A DNA stretch of 64,000 nt from Streptomyces davaonensis JCM 4913 (GTDB taxonomy: Bacteria; Actinomycetota; Actinomycetes; Streptomycetales; Streptomycetaceae), in NCBI RefSeq assembly GCF_000349325.1, contig NC_020504.1, positions 7,482,326 through 7,546,325 of the forward strand, written 5' to 3'. The position numbers and the translations under genes were made by a program. Below are positions 11,276 through 19,682 of the stretch, in pieces (within the stretch, counting starts at the first letter, position 1; each line of letters begins with the position of its first letter). The notes under the pieces were generated by a model. The model was not told the DNA's origin, did not search any database, and saw nothing but the letters and a program-made list of their open reading frames with translations.

Positions 11276-12025
11276 TCAGGAGCCCCGGGCGAACTTCCTG
11301 AGCTGGCTCAGGGACCCGTTGAAGAGATTCTGGTCACCCGGCAGGCTGCCGCCGTTGTCGTACTGCCAGAAGGTCCACATCGACCAGCCGGCCGGCAGCG
11401 TGCCCGCGCTGGTGGAGTTGTAGCGGGCCACCCACAGCGCGTGATTCGCGGCGAAGGCCCGGCTGCCGCCCGTGCAGGTGTTCCACCAGTGGGCGGTCGT
11501 GTAGATCACCGGCCGACGGCCGGTCAGCCGCTTGACCTCGCCGCTGAACGCCTTGATCCAGCTGACCATCTTCGACCGGGTCAGGCCGTAGCACTTGTGG
11601 TCCTTGTCGTACGGGTTGTACTCGATGTCCAGCGCGGGCGGCAGCGTCCAGCCGTCCGCCGTCCAGCCGCCGCCGTTGCGTACGAAGTGCGCGGCCTGGG
11701 TCTTCCCCGACGACTTGTTCGGCAGGGCGAAGTGGTACGCCCCGCGGATCAGGCCCGCCCCGCGGGAGCCGTTGTACTGCTGGTTGAAGTACGGGTTGCG
11801 GTAGGTGTGGGATTCGGTCGCCTTGACGTAGACGAACCTGGCGCCCTTGGACTTCGCGCGCTGCCAGTCGACGTTCTTCTGGTGGGACGAGACGTCATGC
11901 CCCTTGGGCCGGCTCGCCGCGGCGGCCGGAGTCTCGGCCAGCGCGGTTCCCCCGACGGTCAGCGCTGCCACGGACGCCGCGAGAACGCGGGCGCGGTGGC
12001 GGGACGGTTTGCGATCACGAGCCAT
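11276..12025 (-). CDS. Secreted GH25 lysozyme (muramidase)
   Basis: Hydrolyses the N-acetylmuramic acid-N-acetylglucosamine bond of peptidoglycan. 249 residues from the ATG that follows a GGGGGGA ribosome site. An upstream in-frame ATG adds nine residues without benefit. Signal peptide: basic start MARDRKPSRHRAR, hydrophobic core VLAASVAALTVGGTALA, then TPAAAASR cleavage region. Mature domain: KGHDVSSHQ with D44, and the catalytic PALDIEYN with D133 and E135, followed by YTTAHWWNTC and WTFWQYDN, all GH25 hallmarks. No separate cell-wall-binding module is present, so this is a single-domain enzyme. Monocistronic by spacing; divergent from the aldolase gene. Confidence 0.94.
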   Translation of the reverse strand: MARDRKPSRHRARVLAASVAALTVGGTALAETPAAAASRPKGHDVSSHQKNVDWQRAKSKGARFVYVKATESHTYRNPYFNQQYNGSRGAGLIRGAYHFALPNKSSGKTQAAHFVRNGGGWTADGWTLPPALDIEYNPYDKDHKCYGLTRSKMVSWIKAFSGEVKRLTGRRPVIYTTAHWWNTCTGGSRAFAANHALWVARYNSTSAGTLPAGWSMWTFWQYDNGGSLPGDQNLFNGSLSQLRKFARGS

Positions 12026-12221
12026 GTTTCCCCCCGGAATGGCGACGTGCACAACAAATCAGCCAGAGCGTAGTGGAAGTTCAGGAATTGCCCGTCGATC
12101 TCCGGCCAAGCACGGAGAAGCATCCTTCTGCCCCTCTATGCGCCCTTCCGGACGTTTGACTTCCGTCCTAAAGTGCCCCCGCCCGGCGGCCGTTCGGGGA
12201 CAGGGCTGGCAGGATCGCGGC

Positions 12222-12953
12222 ATGGCTGAGCAGCGAGGGAAGCGGCGGGGCGCGGGGGAAGCGGGGGAGAGCGCACGGGAAGTGCGGGAGCCGTGGCCGG
12301 ATGGTGTACGTCCGGAGGAGGCGCGGGCCTGGGAGGACCTGGTCGCCACCGCCCGCCGGACGGTCTCCGAGGGGCTGGTGGTGGGGACCTCTGGCAATGT
12401 CTCGGTGCGCGTCGGGGACACGGTCCTGGTCACACCGTCGGGAGTGCCGTACGACCGGCTCACGCCCGAGGACATCACGGGCGTCGACCTCTCCGGCCGC
12501 CAGGTGCTCGGAACGCTCCGGCCGACCAGTGAGCTGCCGATGCATCTCGCCGTCTACGGCGCCACCGACGCCCGCGCCGTCGTCCACACCCACGCGGTGC
12601 ATGCCACGGCGGTCTCGACGCTGGTCCAGGAGGTCCCGGCGATCCACTACATCACCGCCGACCTCGGCGGCCCCGCCCGGGTTGCCCCGTATGCGACATA
12701 CGGCACCGAGGAGTTGGCCGAGAACATGCTCCGAGCCCTGACCGACCGCACCGCCTGCCTACTCCAGAACCACGGCACGATGACCTACGGCACGACCCTG
12801 TCCCAGGCCTACGACCGCACGGCGCAGCTGGAGTGGATGTGCCGAGTGTGGCTGACGGCATCTTCGGTGCCGGGCTTGACGCCGTCACTGCTGTCGGGCG
12901 AGCAGCTGGCCGAGGTGCAGCAAAAGCTCCGGGGTTACGGTCAGCCCACCTAG
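12222..12953 (+). CDS. Class II aldolase/adducin family protein (fuculose-phosphate-aldolase-like)
   Basis: Zinc-dependent aldol cleavage of a sugar phosphate; substrate not deducible. 243 residues from the ATG giving MAEQRGKRRG. The family features are GTSGNVSVR near residue 55, the catalytic Glu in TSELPMH (E104), zinc-ligand histidines in VVHTHAVHA (H122, H124) and QNHGTM (H185). The first ~28 residues are a charged extension not needed for the fold. The longer open frame from 11847 runs through the lysozyme promoter region and is not credible. No sugar kinase or isomerase gene is next to it. Confidence 0.9.
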   Translation: MAEQRGKRRGAGEAGESAREVREPWPDGVRPEEARAWEDLVATARRTVSEGLVVGTSGNVSVRVGDTVLVTPSGVPYDRLTPEDITGVDLSGRQVLGTLRPTSELPMHLAVYGATDARAVVHTHAVHATAVSTLVQEVPAIHYITADLGGPARVAPYATYGTEELAENMLRALTDRTACLLQNHGTMTYGTTLSQAYDRTAQLEWMCRVWLTASSVPGLTPSLLSGEQLAEVQQKLRGYGQPT

Positions 12954-13150
12954 CTGCGGGTAATCGTGCCGCTGGGGCGGCACGGGTGGGCGCAGCGGCA
13001 CCCCGCACGCGCGGGCGAGCGAGCCCACCCCCGCAGCAACCCCCACCCCGCAGCACCCCCCACCCGCCGAGCCCCGACCCGCCGAGCCCCCCGTCACCCG
13101 CATCCGTCCCTCCACTGGCCGCTGACGGGGTCCGCCAGGACACTGGACCC

Positions 13151-14278
13151 GTGCGCACTGTCACAGCGACGGCCGCAGCCGTCACCATGGCCCTGGCCGC
13201 CGGCGCGGCAAGCGTGGCCGCCGGCCGCCTCGCCAGCGACGCCGCGCTCAAGGCGCCCCCCGGCAGACCCCTGCCCACCGAACCCCGGCTCACGGTGCAC
13301 GGCACGGCGGCCGGCCAGATCACGCTCACCCGTGACCTGGCCTCCCTGCGCCCCGGCACCTACGGCCTCGGCGGCGACGGCTCGCACGCGGTCGTCGGCC
13401 CCGTCCTCCCCACGGCGACCCACACCGCCGACACCGCGGTCCGCCGCCTGGAACGCGTCACCCACGGCACCCTCGCCCCCGGCGACCGCGTCTGGTTCAC
13501 CCCCAACCTCTACGTCGGTGACCCCGGCTCCGCCCTCGGCCTCGACCACGCCGACATCGACATCCCCGGCGAACTCGGCTCCCTGCCCGCGTGGTTCGTC
13601 CCCGGCACCCGCACCACCTGGGTCATCGCGGTGCACGGCCTCGGCACCACCCGCGAACTGTCCATGAACGTCATGGAGTTCCTCGCCGCCCGCAAGTTCC
13701 CGGTCCTCGCCCTCGCCTACCGCGGCGACCTCGGCGCACCCCGCTCCCCGGACGGCCTCAACCACCTCGGCGAGACCGAGTGGCGCGACCTGGACGCGGC
13801 GATCCGCTACGCCGTGCGCTACGGCGCCGAACAGGTCGTCCTGCTCGGCTGGTCCATCGGCGCCACCATGGCCCTGCGCGCAGCCGCCCACTCCGGACTG
13901 CGCGACCGCGTCTCCGGGCTCGTCCTGGACTCCCCGGTGCTCAACTGGGAGGCGACCCTGCGCGCCCTCGCCGCGGCCCGCCGCACCCCGGGTGCCCTGC
14001 TCCCGCTGGCCGTCCGCGCCGCCCAGGGCCGTACGGGCCTGTACGGCGACCATGCCACCCCCGGCGACAGCCCGGACACGCTCACCGTGCCGACCCTGAT
14101 CTTCCACGGCCCCGACGACACCGTCGCCCCCTGGATCCACTCCCGCCGCCTCGCGGACGCCCGTCCCAACCTGGTCAACCTCCACACCGTCAAGCGCGCT
14201 CCCCACGGCGCCATGTGGAACGCCGACCCCAAGTCCTACGAGGAATCCCTGCGCCGCTTCCTGACCCCCCTCATGTGA
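13151..14278 (+). CDS. Alpha/beta hydrolase, probably membrane-anchored or exported
   Basis: Serine hydrolase of unknown substrate, 375 residues from GTG 13151. This start gives a short basic N-terminus followed by the hydrophobic stretch AAAVTMALAAGAASVAAG, a signal or anchor. The frame upstream to 12833 overlaps the aldolase gene and encodes low-complexity Pro/Ala sequence, so I reject it. The hydrolase core has VIAVHGLGTTRE (oxyanion strand), the nucleophile elbow LLGWSIGATMALRAA with Ser near residue 235, the acid in FHGPDDTVAP and the histidine in KRAPHGAMW. The middle resembles acyl-peptidase/serine-aminopeptidase-like hydrolases. Convergent with nothing; the next gene starts 172 bases downstream on the same strand. 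Confidence 0.88.
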   Translation: MRTVTATAAAVTMALAAGAASVAAGRLASDAALKAPPGRPLPTEPRLTVHGTAAGQITLTRDLASLRPGTYGLGGDGSHAVVGPVLPTATHTADTAVRRLERVTHGTLAPGDRVWFTPNLYVGDPGSALGLDHADIDIPGELGSLPAWFVPGTRTTWVIAVHGLGTTRELSMNVMEFLAARKFPVLALAYRGDLGAPRSPDGLNHLGETEWRDLDAAIRYAVRYGAEQVVLLGWSIGATMALRAAAHSGLRDRVSGLVLDSPVLNWEATLRALAAARRTPGALLPLAVRAAQGRTGLYGDHATPGDSPDTLTVPTLIFHGPDDTVAPWIHSRRLADARPNLVNLHTVKRAPHGAMWNADPKSYEESLRRFLTPLM

Positions 14279-14450
14279 GCGCACTGTCCCGCACCTCCTC
14301 GGGACCGGCCCCGCGCGTTCCGTTTAACCCCGTACGACTGGCCTGTTATCGGTCCCCCGCCGCTCGCGGGACCCCGTGCGTTGGCCATCCCCGTCGCCCC
14401 TCGTGACATTCCGTTTGGGTTTTCGGACCGTCAACCGGAAGACTGCACCC

Positions 14451-15851
14451 GTGACGTCCCGTATCCCGCGCGACTCCAGGCTTCGACTCGTCCGCCCCCG
14501 ACCCCTGGCCGCCGCCCCCAGAGCTGTGAACCAGCGGCGCCCCCGCCGCGCCGCACCGCGCCCCCCGGAGGGCACCCCGGCCCCCGCGGAACTGGCCGGA
14601 ATGGCGCGCACCGGCCTGGCCGCCGCGGCCCGCGTCGCCCACTGGGCCGATGCCGCCCTGCGCCCCGGCCGCGACGGCGCGCACTCCGACGGCAAGGGCG
14701 CCCTCTCCGACGCGACCGCCGAACGGGCCGCCGCCGATCTGCACCTGACCGCCGCTCAGGTCCGCGCCGACTGGGACACCGCCCGCCTCGCCGGCCTCAT
14801 CGAGGTGCACGGCGACAGCGCCCGCCCGGGGTGGCGGCTGCGCGCCTGGCACCGCGACGACACCGCCGTACTGCGCGGCTGGGTCGCCCTCTTCGACGCC
14901 TGGTCGCTCGCCTACCCGGAGCCCGTCGACCACGAGCCCGCTACCGTCGCCGAGGTCGTCTCGGCCATGCCCCAGGTGCTCTCCTTCCTCCAGCTGTCCG
15001 CCGGCCCCGTGCCGGTGGCGCAACTTCTCGACCTGCTGGAGCAGCGCGTCACCGAACTGCGCACCGAGCGCTGCGAGATCCCCTTCGGCCCGCAGCCCGA
15101 GCCGGACCCCGACGCCTGCGCCGAGGACACCCCCCTCGCCCCTCTCCTCGACTGGGCCCTGCACGCCCTCGCCTCGGTGGGCGCCCTCACCTACGGCGAC
15201 GGCCAGGCCACCCTCACCCCGCTCGGCAGCTGGGCGGTCTGGGTCAAGCTGGAGCAGATCTGCGTCGCCGCGCAGAGCCCCGCCGGGAACATCGAGCAGG
15301 CCGCCGAGGACATGCTCCGCGGCTGCGCCCAGCTCCGCCCCAACGCCGCCCGCGCCGAGTACCGAGCCTGGCTCGCCGCCCGCACCGTCGGCAGCGCCGT
15401 CACCGAGCTGATCCACGCCGCCCGCGGCGAGGACGCCCTGCTGCGCGGCCTGGCCTTCGAGGCGCTGCGCGTCGTCGGCGCCCCCGCCGAGCCCGACGTA
15501 CGGTCCGTGGCCGAGGACGCGACGCTGCGGCCGTACGCCCTGCTGTGGCTGGCCGAGCACGACGGGGTCGACCCCGAGGACGCCCATGAGGTCCTCACCC
15601 GGGAAGAGGCCACCTGGCTCTGGGTCGACACCGCCGCCGCGGTCGCCGACCACGGCGAGGCCCCCATGCTCGTCCGCCACCTGGAATCCGCGCTCCAGCC
15701 CACGGTCCCCGCCCTCCTGGACGAGGTCCGCTCGGTGGGCCACCCGCGCACCGTGCAGGTCCTGGTCGCCCTGGCCGCCGCACACCCCGACCCGGCCCTG
15801 GCCAAGGCCGTCCGCCGGGCCGCCTTCCAGGTGCACACGGGCGGGAACTAG
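14451..15851 (+). CDS. Conserved hypothetical protein, helix-rich
   Basis: 466 residues from GTG 14451 (an in-frame start at 14376 is possible but weaker). I do not recognise a catalytic family. The N-terminal ~45 residues are basic (RLRLVRPR, NQRRPRRAAPRPP). The rest is alanine-rich and helical, with a segment AAADLHLTAAQVRADWDTA resembling a small DNA-binding or winged-helix module, and C-terminal repeats resembling HEAT/armadillo hairpins (EALRVVGAP..., LVRHLESALQPTVPALLDE..., VQVLVALAAAHPDPALAKA). A scaffold or regulatory role is only a guess. Its TAG stop shares the tetramer CTAG with the stop of the convergent gene. Confidence 0.75.
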   Translation: MTSRIPRDSRLRLVRPRPLAAAPRAVNQRRPRRAAPRPPEGTPAPAELAGMARTGLAAAARVAHWADAALRPGRDGAHSDGKGALSDATAERAAADLHLTAAQVRADWDTARLAGLIEVHGDSARPGWRLRAWHRDDTAVLRGWVALFDAWSLAYPEPVDHEPATVAEVVSAMPQVLSFLQLSAGPVPVAQLLDLLEQRVTELRTERCEIPFGPQPEPDPDACAEDTPLAPLLDWALHALASVGALTYGDGQATLTPLGSWAVWVKLEQICVAAQSPAGNIEQAAEDMLRGCAQLRPNAARAEYRAWLAARTVGSAVTELIHAARGEDALLRGLAFEALRVVGAPAEPDVRSVAEDATLRPYALLWLAEHDGVDPEDAHEVLTREEATWLWVDTAAAVADHGEAPMLVRHLESALQPTVPALLDEVRSVGHPRTVQVLVALAAAHPDPALAKAVRRAAFQVHTGGN

Positions 15852-16261
15852 CCGCTGGTCTCCGGCGCGTACGTGCCGAAGCTCCAGATGTTGCCCTCGG
15901 CGTCCCGGGCCATGTAGTCCCGGGAGCCGTAGTCCTGGTCCGTCGGGGGCATCAGGATCTCCACGCCGTGCTCCACGGCGCGCCGGTGGTGGTCGTCCAC
16001 GTCGTCCACCACGACGTACACCCCCACCGGGCCCGCGCCCTTCATCGCCGAGTCGAAGACGCCACCGCGCCCCTTCGAACCGACCATCACCGCACCGTTG
16101 CCCTGAGCCAGTTCGGCGTGGAACACCGAGCCGTCCTCACCTTCGTACACCGTCAGCTCGGTGAAGCCGAGGCCCTCGGTGAGCTGCCTGATCGCGGCGC
16201 GCGCGTCCGCGTACAACACCGTCGGATAGATGCTCGGACGCCCGCTCTCCGTGCCCGCCAT
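15848..16261 (-). CDS. VOC (glyoxalase/bleomycin-resistance) superfamily protein
   Basis: 137 residues from the ATG giving MAGTESGRPSIYPTVLY. A single VOC module pair: beta strands IYPTVLYADARAAIRQL and GFTELTVYEGEDGSVFHAEL, then VGVYVVVDDVDDHHRRAVEHG and the C-terminal YGSRDYMARDAEGNIWSFGTY. The DPxGN-like DAEGNIWSFG end is typical of the PhnB/glyoxalase-like group. Metal ligands cannot be assigned confidently, so enzyme versus binding protein is open. Stop codon overlaps the convergent gene by three bases through the palindrome CTAG. Confidence 0.88.
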   Translation of the reverse strand: MAGTESGRPSIYPTVLYADARAAIRQLTEGLGFTELTVYEGEDGSVFHAELAQGNGAVMVGSKGRGGVFDSAMKGAGPVGVYVVVDDVDDHHRRAVEHGVEILMPPTDQDYGSRDYMARDAEGNIWSFGTYAPETSG

Positions 16262-16363
16262 GCCGATCACTCCCTTGCCGTCCGCCTGAGTCGTGCCTGA
16301 AAAGCCGTAATCCGTCTGGGAATCCGCACTGCCGTCAGTGTCTCAGCGACCACTGACAACGCC

Positions 16364-17058
16364 TCAGCGGAAGGTGTCGCAGCGGGCCATGTCCCCGCTC
16401 TCGTCGCCCACGGCCGCCGCCGCGTCCAGACCGTCGGCGATGTCGGCGTCGGTGAGGCTGGTGATCAGCGGCCGCCCGGTCGACTCGTCCTTCGTCGTGG
16501 TCGCGTGGTGGGCCCACACCCCGGCGTAGCGGTCGGCCTGGAGCTCCACCCGCACCGCGCCGCTGTCCGCCCCGGTCCGCCCGTCCCGCGACCGACCCAG
16601 CGTGCCCGTGAGGTCCTGCACATGGTGGCCGTACTCGTGCGCCACCACGTATGCCTGCGCGAACGGCCCGCCGCTCGCGCCGAACGTCGTCCGCAGGTCG
16701 TCGAAGAACCCCAGGTCCGGATAGACCTTGCGGTCGCCCGGACAATAGAACCGTCGGGGACCGCCCGTACGCGCCGCCCCGCCGGGTGAACTCCTCGTCC
16801 CAGAAGTCCTGCACGCTGTTGACCACCGCCACCATGGGGCAGTCGTCCCGGGTGTTGGCGTCCCGCCCGGTCCGGCACGACTGCTGGACCTGCGCCAGGT
16901 TCGACGCCGTGGCGGCGGGCTGCTCGCTCCCGTCGCTCAGGCCCAGCTGGTCCGGCCCGACCCCGAGAAGCAGCGCCAGTACCAGCGCCAGCAGTCCGGC
17001 GGCCGCGCACGTCCTGCACCTCGGAGGTGTCCAGCCGCGCGTCGTCATCGAACTGCAT
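16364..17058 (-). pseudogene. Broken neutral zinc metallopeptidase (YpfJ/KPN_02809 family)
   Basis: The family is normally one membrane-anchored frame; here it is spread over three. Part 1 (from ATG 17058) reads MQFDDDARLDTSEVQDVRG. Part 2 (another frame, about 17005-16745) reads LLALVLALLLGVGPDQLG, then [10 protein letters not shown] and [20 protein letters not shown], ending SPTV. Part 3 (third frame, about 16752-16364) reads [19 protein letters not shown], then [15 protein letters not shown] and [15 protein letters not shown], so the zinc motif HEYGH and the distal Glu-Ala-Asp-type site survive. At each junction family sequence also appears to be missing (the Gly-rich linker before the membrane helix; the VLFSG...GPFYC region), so these look like two frame-changing deletions rather than single-base sequencing errors. 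No intact product is possible. Confidence 0.8.
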
Positions 17059-17326
17059 GGGGCCTCCGCGTACGTCGTGCCCCCCGCGGCCATCCTCGCC
17101 CCCACCCCGGACCGCGCGCCGGACAAGCCGCCGAACGGGGGACCGGCCCGCCACTTCCAAAAAGGGCGCCGATTGCTCCGTGCGTGCCGAACGTCACGTG
17201 AGGCCGCCCGCCGTCCCCCAGAGCGGCGCGGACGTCCCAGCTCACCGCGCCGGACGGATCACCCGGGGCCACCGCCCCCTCGCCGGTAAGGGTCCCAGCG
17301 GCCGAAAACCGCTTGCACGGCCCCGT

Positions 17327-17332
17327 TAGACT
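17327..17332 (+). promoter_or_regulatory. Candidate -10 element (TAGACT) for a leaderless transcript
   Basis: TAGACT ends six bases before the A of the ATG at 17339. In streptomycetes transcription commonly starts about seven bases after the -10 hexamer, which would make that ATG the first bases of the mRNA. No convincing -35 at 17-18 bases spacing is seen (TTGCAC at 17313 is too close). The stretch 17059-17300 shows no gene. Confidence 0.5.
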
Positions 17333-17338
17333 GGCCGC

Positions 17339-17362
17339 ATGGCCATTCTCCTCGCGCATTAG
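17339..17362 (+). CDS. Possible leaderless leader peptide upstream of the ABC-F gene
   Basis: ATG GCC ATT CTC CTC GCG CAT TAG encodes the seven residues MAILLAH. It follows a -10-like TAGACT at the spacing expected for leaderless translation and lies 58 bases before the GTG of the ABC-F gene. After the stop codon, GGCGG (17365-17369) can pair either with CCGCC at 17382-17386 or with CCGCC at 17403-17407, two mutually exclusive hairpins. ABC-F genes are often controlled by leader-peptide attenuation in response to ribosome inhibitors. That this is a real leader is inference. Confidence 0.45.
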   Translation: MAILLAH

Positions 17363-17420
17363 ACGGCGGGAACGTCCTCAGCCGCCCCTTCCGCATACGA
17401 CCCCGCCTTGGAGTCTGACC

Positions 17421-19019
17421 GTGATCTCCGCCACCGGCATCGAGCTGCGCGCCGGCGCCCGTGTTCTCATCGAGTCCGCTACCTTCCGAGTCGCCAAGGG
17501 CGACCGCATCGGTCTGGTCGGCCGCAACGGCGCCGGCAAGACCACCCTGACCAAGTGCCTGGCCGGCGAGGGCATCCCCGCCGGCGGCGCCATCACCCGC
17601 TCCGGCGAGGTCGGCTACCTCCCGCAGGACCCGCGCACCGGCGACCTCGACGTGCTCGCCCGCGACCGTGTCCTGTCCGCGCGCGGCCTGGACGTCCTGA
17701 TCCGCAAGATGCGCGAGAACGAGGAGCGCATCGCCAACGGCAAGGGCGCCACCCGCGACAAGGCGATGAAGCAGTACGAGCGCCAGGAGACGGAGTTCCT
17801 CACCAAGGGCGGTTACGCCGCCGAGGCCGAGGCCGCCACCATCGCCGCCGCGCTGAACCTCCCCGACCGGGTGCTCGGCCAGCCGCTGCACACCCTCTCC
17901 GGCGGTCAGCGCCGCCGTATCGAGCTGGCCCGGATCCTGTTCTCGGACGCCGACACCCTGCTGCTCGACGAGCCGACGAACCACCTCGACGCCGACTCGA
18001 TCGTCTGGCTGCGCGACTACCTCAAGACCTACCGCGGCGGCTTCATCGTGATCTCCCACGATGTCGACCTGGTCGAGACGGTCGTCAACAAGGTGTTCTA
18101 CCTGGACGCCAACCGCGCCCAGATCGACGTCTACAACATGGGCTGGAAGCTCTACCAGCAGCAGCGCGAGGCCGACGAGAAGCGCCGCAAGCGCGAGCGC
18201 GCCAATGCCGAGAAGAAGGCCGCCGCGCTGCACTCGCAGGCCGACAAGATGCGCGCCAAGGCCACCAAGACGGTTGCCGCGCAGAACATGGCGCGCCGCG
18301 CGGACAAGCTGCTCTCCGGCCTGGAGGCGGTGCGCGTCTCCGACAAGGTCGCCAAGCTGCGCTTCCCGGAGCCCGCGCCCTGCGGCAAGACCCCGCTGAC
18401 CGCCGAGGGCCTGTCGAAGTCGTACGGCTCGCTGGAGATCTTCACCGACGTCGACCTGGCCATCGACAAGGGCTCCCGGGTCGTCATCCTCGGCCTCAAC
18501 GGCGCCGGCAAGACCACCCTGCTCCGCCTGCTCGGCGGGGTGGAGAAGCCCGACACCGGCGAGGTCACCCCGGGCCACGGACTCAAGCTCGGCTACTACG
18601 CCCAGGAGCACGAGACCCTCGACCCGGAGCGCACGGTCCTGGAGAACATGCGCTCCGCCGCGCCCGACATGGACCTCGTCGAGGTCCGCAAGGTGCTGGG
18701 CTCGTTCCTGTTCTCCGGCGACGACGTCGACAAGCCGGCCGGGGTCCTCTCCGGCGGCGAGAAGACCCGTCTCGCGCTCGCGACCCTGGTGGTCAGCTCG
18801 GCGAACGTGCTGCTGCTCGACGAGCCGACCAACAACCTCGACCCGGCCAGCCGCGAGGAGATCCTCGGCGCGCTGCGCACCTACAAGGGCGCGGTCGTTC
18901 TGGTCACCCACGACGAGGGCGCCGTGGAGGCGCTCCAGCCGGAACGGATCATTCTGCTGCCGGACGGCGTGGAGGACCTGTGGGGCGCGGACTACGCGGA
19001 TCTCGTCGCCCTCGCTTGA
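17421..19019 (+). CDS. ABC-F family ATPase (ribosome-associated)
   Basis: 532 residues from GTG 17421; two ABC ATPase modules in one chain and no membrane segments, the ABC-F layout. Module 1: Walker A GLVGRNGAGKTT near residue 35, signature LSGGQRRR, Walker B LLLDEPTNHLD. A charged inter-domain linker rich in Lys/Arg/Glu (READEKRRKRERANAEKKAA) follows. Module 2: GLNGAGKTT, LSGGEKTR, LLLDEPTNNLD. ABC-F proteins act at the ribosomal E site as translation factors (EttA-like) or antibiotic-protection factors; sequence alone does not decide which. The long upstream frame to 17313 overlaps the candidate leader. Followed by two inverted repeats that look like terminators. Confidence 0.93.
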   Translation: MISATGIELRAGARVLIESATFRVAKGDRIGLVGRNGAGKTTLTKCLAGEGIPAGGAITRSGEVGYLPQDPRTGDLDVLARDRVLSARGLDVLIRKMRENEERIANGKGATRDKAMKQYERQETEFLTKGGYAAEAEAATIAAALNLPDRVLGQPLHTLSGGQRRRIELARILFSDADTLLLDEPTNHLDADSIVWLRDYLKTYRGGFIVISHDVDLVETVVNKVFYLDANRAQIDVYNMGWKLYQQQREADEKRRKRERANAEKKAAALHSQADKMRAKATKTVAAQNMARRADKLLSGLEAVRVSDKVAKLRFPEPAPCGKTPLTAEGLSKSYGSLEIFTDVDLAIDKGSRVVILGLNGAGKTTLLRLLGGVEKPDTGEVTPGHGLKLGYYAQEHETLDPERTVLENMRSAAPDMDLVEVRKVLGSFLFSGDDVDKPAGVLSGGEKTRLALATLVVSSANVLLLDEPTNNLDPASREEILGALRTYKGAVVLVTHDEGAVEALQPERIILLPDGVEDLWGADYADLVALA

Positions 19020-19041
19020 TCGAATGGTTGATCCACTGCGT

Positions 19042-19070
19042 ATGGATCATTCGGCCGATCCGTGATCCAT
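19042..19070 (+). terminator. Inverted repeat just after the ABC-F gene
   Basis: ATGGATCA (19042-19049) and TGATCCAT (19063-19070) are a perfect 8-bp inverted repeat with a 13-base loop, 22 bases after the ABC-F stop codon. AT-richer than its surroundings; could terminate or be a protein site. Confidence 0.4.
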
Positions 19071-19119
19071 CATCTGTGTGAGATCTCCTCGTACCGAGGT
19101 GTGTCCTACATCGAAATCG

Positions 19120-19152
19120 CGGCCGAGCCCTTTGTCGACAAGGGCTCGGCCG
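19120..19152 (+). terminator. Strong hairpin terminator
   Basis: A perfect 13-bp stem, CGGCCGAGCCCTT with AAGGGCTCGGCCG, around the 7-base loop TGTCGAC. No U-tract, as is common in Streptomyces. It separates the ABC-F gene from the small HTH gene. The rest of 19153-19354 shows no gene beyond an open frame without support. Confidence 0.7.
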
Positions 19153-19354
19153 TCGTGCGTCCCTGACCTGGAGCTTCGCGGAACAACCCGTTCAGCGGTA
19201 CGGCGGAGGCCGTGCGGAATCAGGCATTCCCCTTGTGTGGACCTACTCCTGTCGTCAAATCCGTGTCTCACGGACCTTGCTGAATGGGTGGCCATGAAGC
19301 CCAGGAGGGGTGATCATGAGGAGACCAGAGCGCACTTCCCATGAGGAGGCACGG

Positions 19355-19573
19355 GTGGCCGAGACTCTGAAGAAGGGCAGCCGGGTAACCGGCGCCGCGC
19401 GCGACAAGCTCGCGGCAGACCTGAAGAAGAAGTACGACTCCGGTGCGAGCATCCGGGCGCTGGCCGAGGAGACCGGCCGCTCGTATGGCTTCGTACACCG
19501 GATGCTCAGCGAGTCGGGCGTCACGCTGCGTGGGCGTGGCGGGGCGACACGCGGCAAGAAAGCCGCGGGCTGA
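19355..19573 (+). CDS. Small helix-turn-helix protein
   Basis: 72 residues from GTG 19355, preceded by GAGGAGGC six bases upstream; the open frame continues to 19310 but without a ribosome site. The sequence VAETLKKGSRVTGAARDKL is followed by KKKYDSGASIRALAEETGRS and YGFVHRMLSESGVTLRGRGG, a classic resolvase/Hin-type tri-helical HTH (SIRALAEETGRSYGFVHRML), ending in a basic tail GATRGKKAAG. Likely a nucleoid-associated or regulatory DNA-binding protein; targets unknown. Stand-alone, flanked by hairpins. Confidence 0.85.
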   Translation: MAETLKKGSRVTGAARDKLAADLKKKYDSGASIRALAEETGRSYGFVHRMLSESGVTLRGRGGATRGKKAAG

Positions 19574-19603
19574 CCTCGGGCGGCCCATCGCCTTCGACGG
19601 TGG

Positions 19604-19636
19604 CCACCCGGTCGTTCAGTCCGACCGGCCGGGTGG
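19604..19636 (+). terminator. Hairpin after the HTH gene
   Basis: CCACCCGG (19604-19611) and CCGGGTGG (19629-19636) form an 8-bp stem with a 17-base loop, 30 bases after the HTH stop codon. Likely its terminator. Confidence 0.5.
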
Positions 19637-19640
19637 TTAC

Positions 19641-19666
19641 TGTGCAGTCACTTAGCTGACCGCACA
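19641..19666 (+). promoter_or_regulatory. Candidate operator upstream of the enoyl-CoA hydratase gene
   Basis: TGTGCAGTCA (19641-19650) and TGACCGCACA (19657-19666) match as inverted repeats at 9 of 10 positions around a 6-base centre, 16 bases before the ATG at 19683. Size and spacing fit a dimeric repressor (TetR or GntR type). No regulator gene is adjacent, so the cognate factor is unknown. Confidence 0.4.
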
Positions 19667-19682
19667 GCATCGGAGGCGCTCC

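Noticed and set aside
12833..13150. Extended N-terminus of the alpha/beta hydrolase
   Set aside because: Overlaps the aldolase gene and encodes low-complexity Pro/Ala/Ser; the GTG at 13151 begins a sensible signal/anchor segment.
15848..15851. CTAG shared by two convergent stop codons as a regulatory feature
   Set aside because: Tight packing of convergent genes in a GC-rich genome explains it; CTAG is simply a palindromic stop.
16335..17126. 264-residue minus-strand frame taken as an intact gene
   Set aside because: It carries only the middle part of the metallopeptidase; its ends are out-of-frame Arg/Gly-rich sequence.
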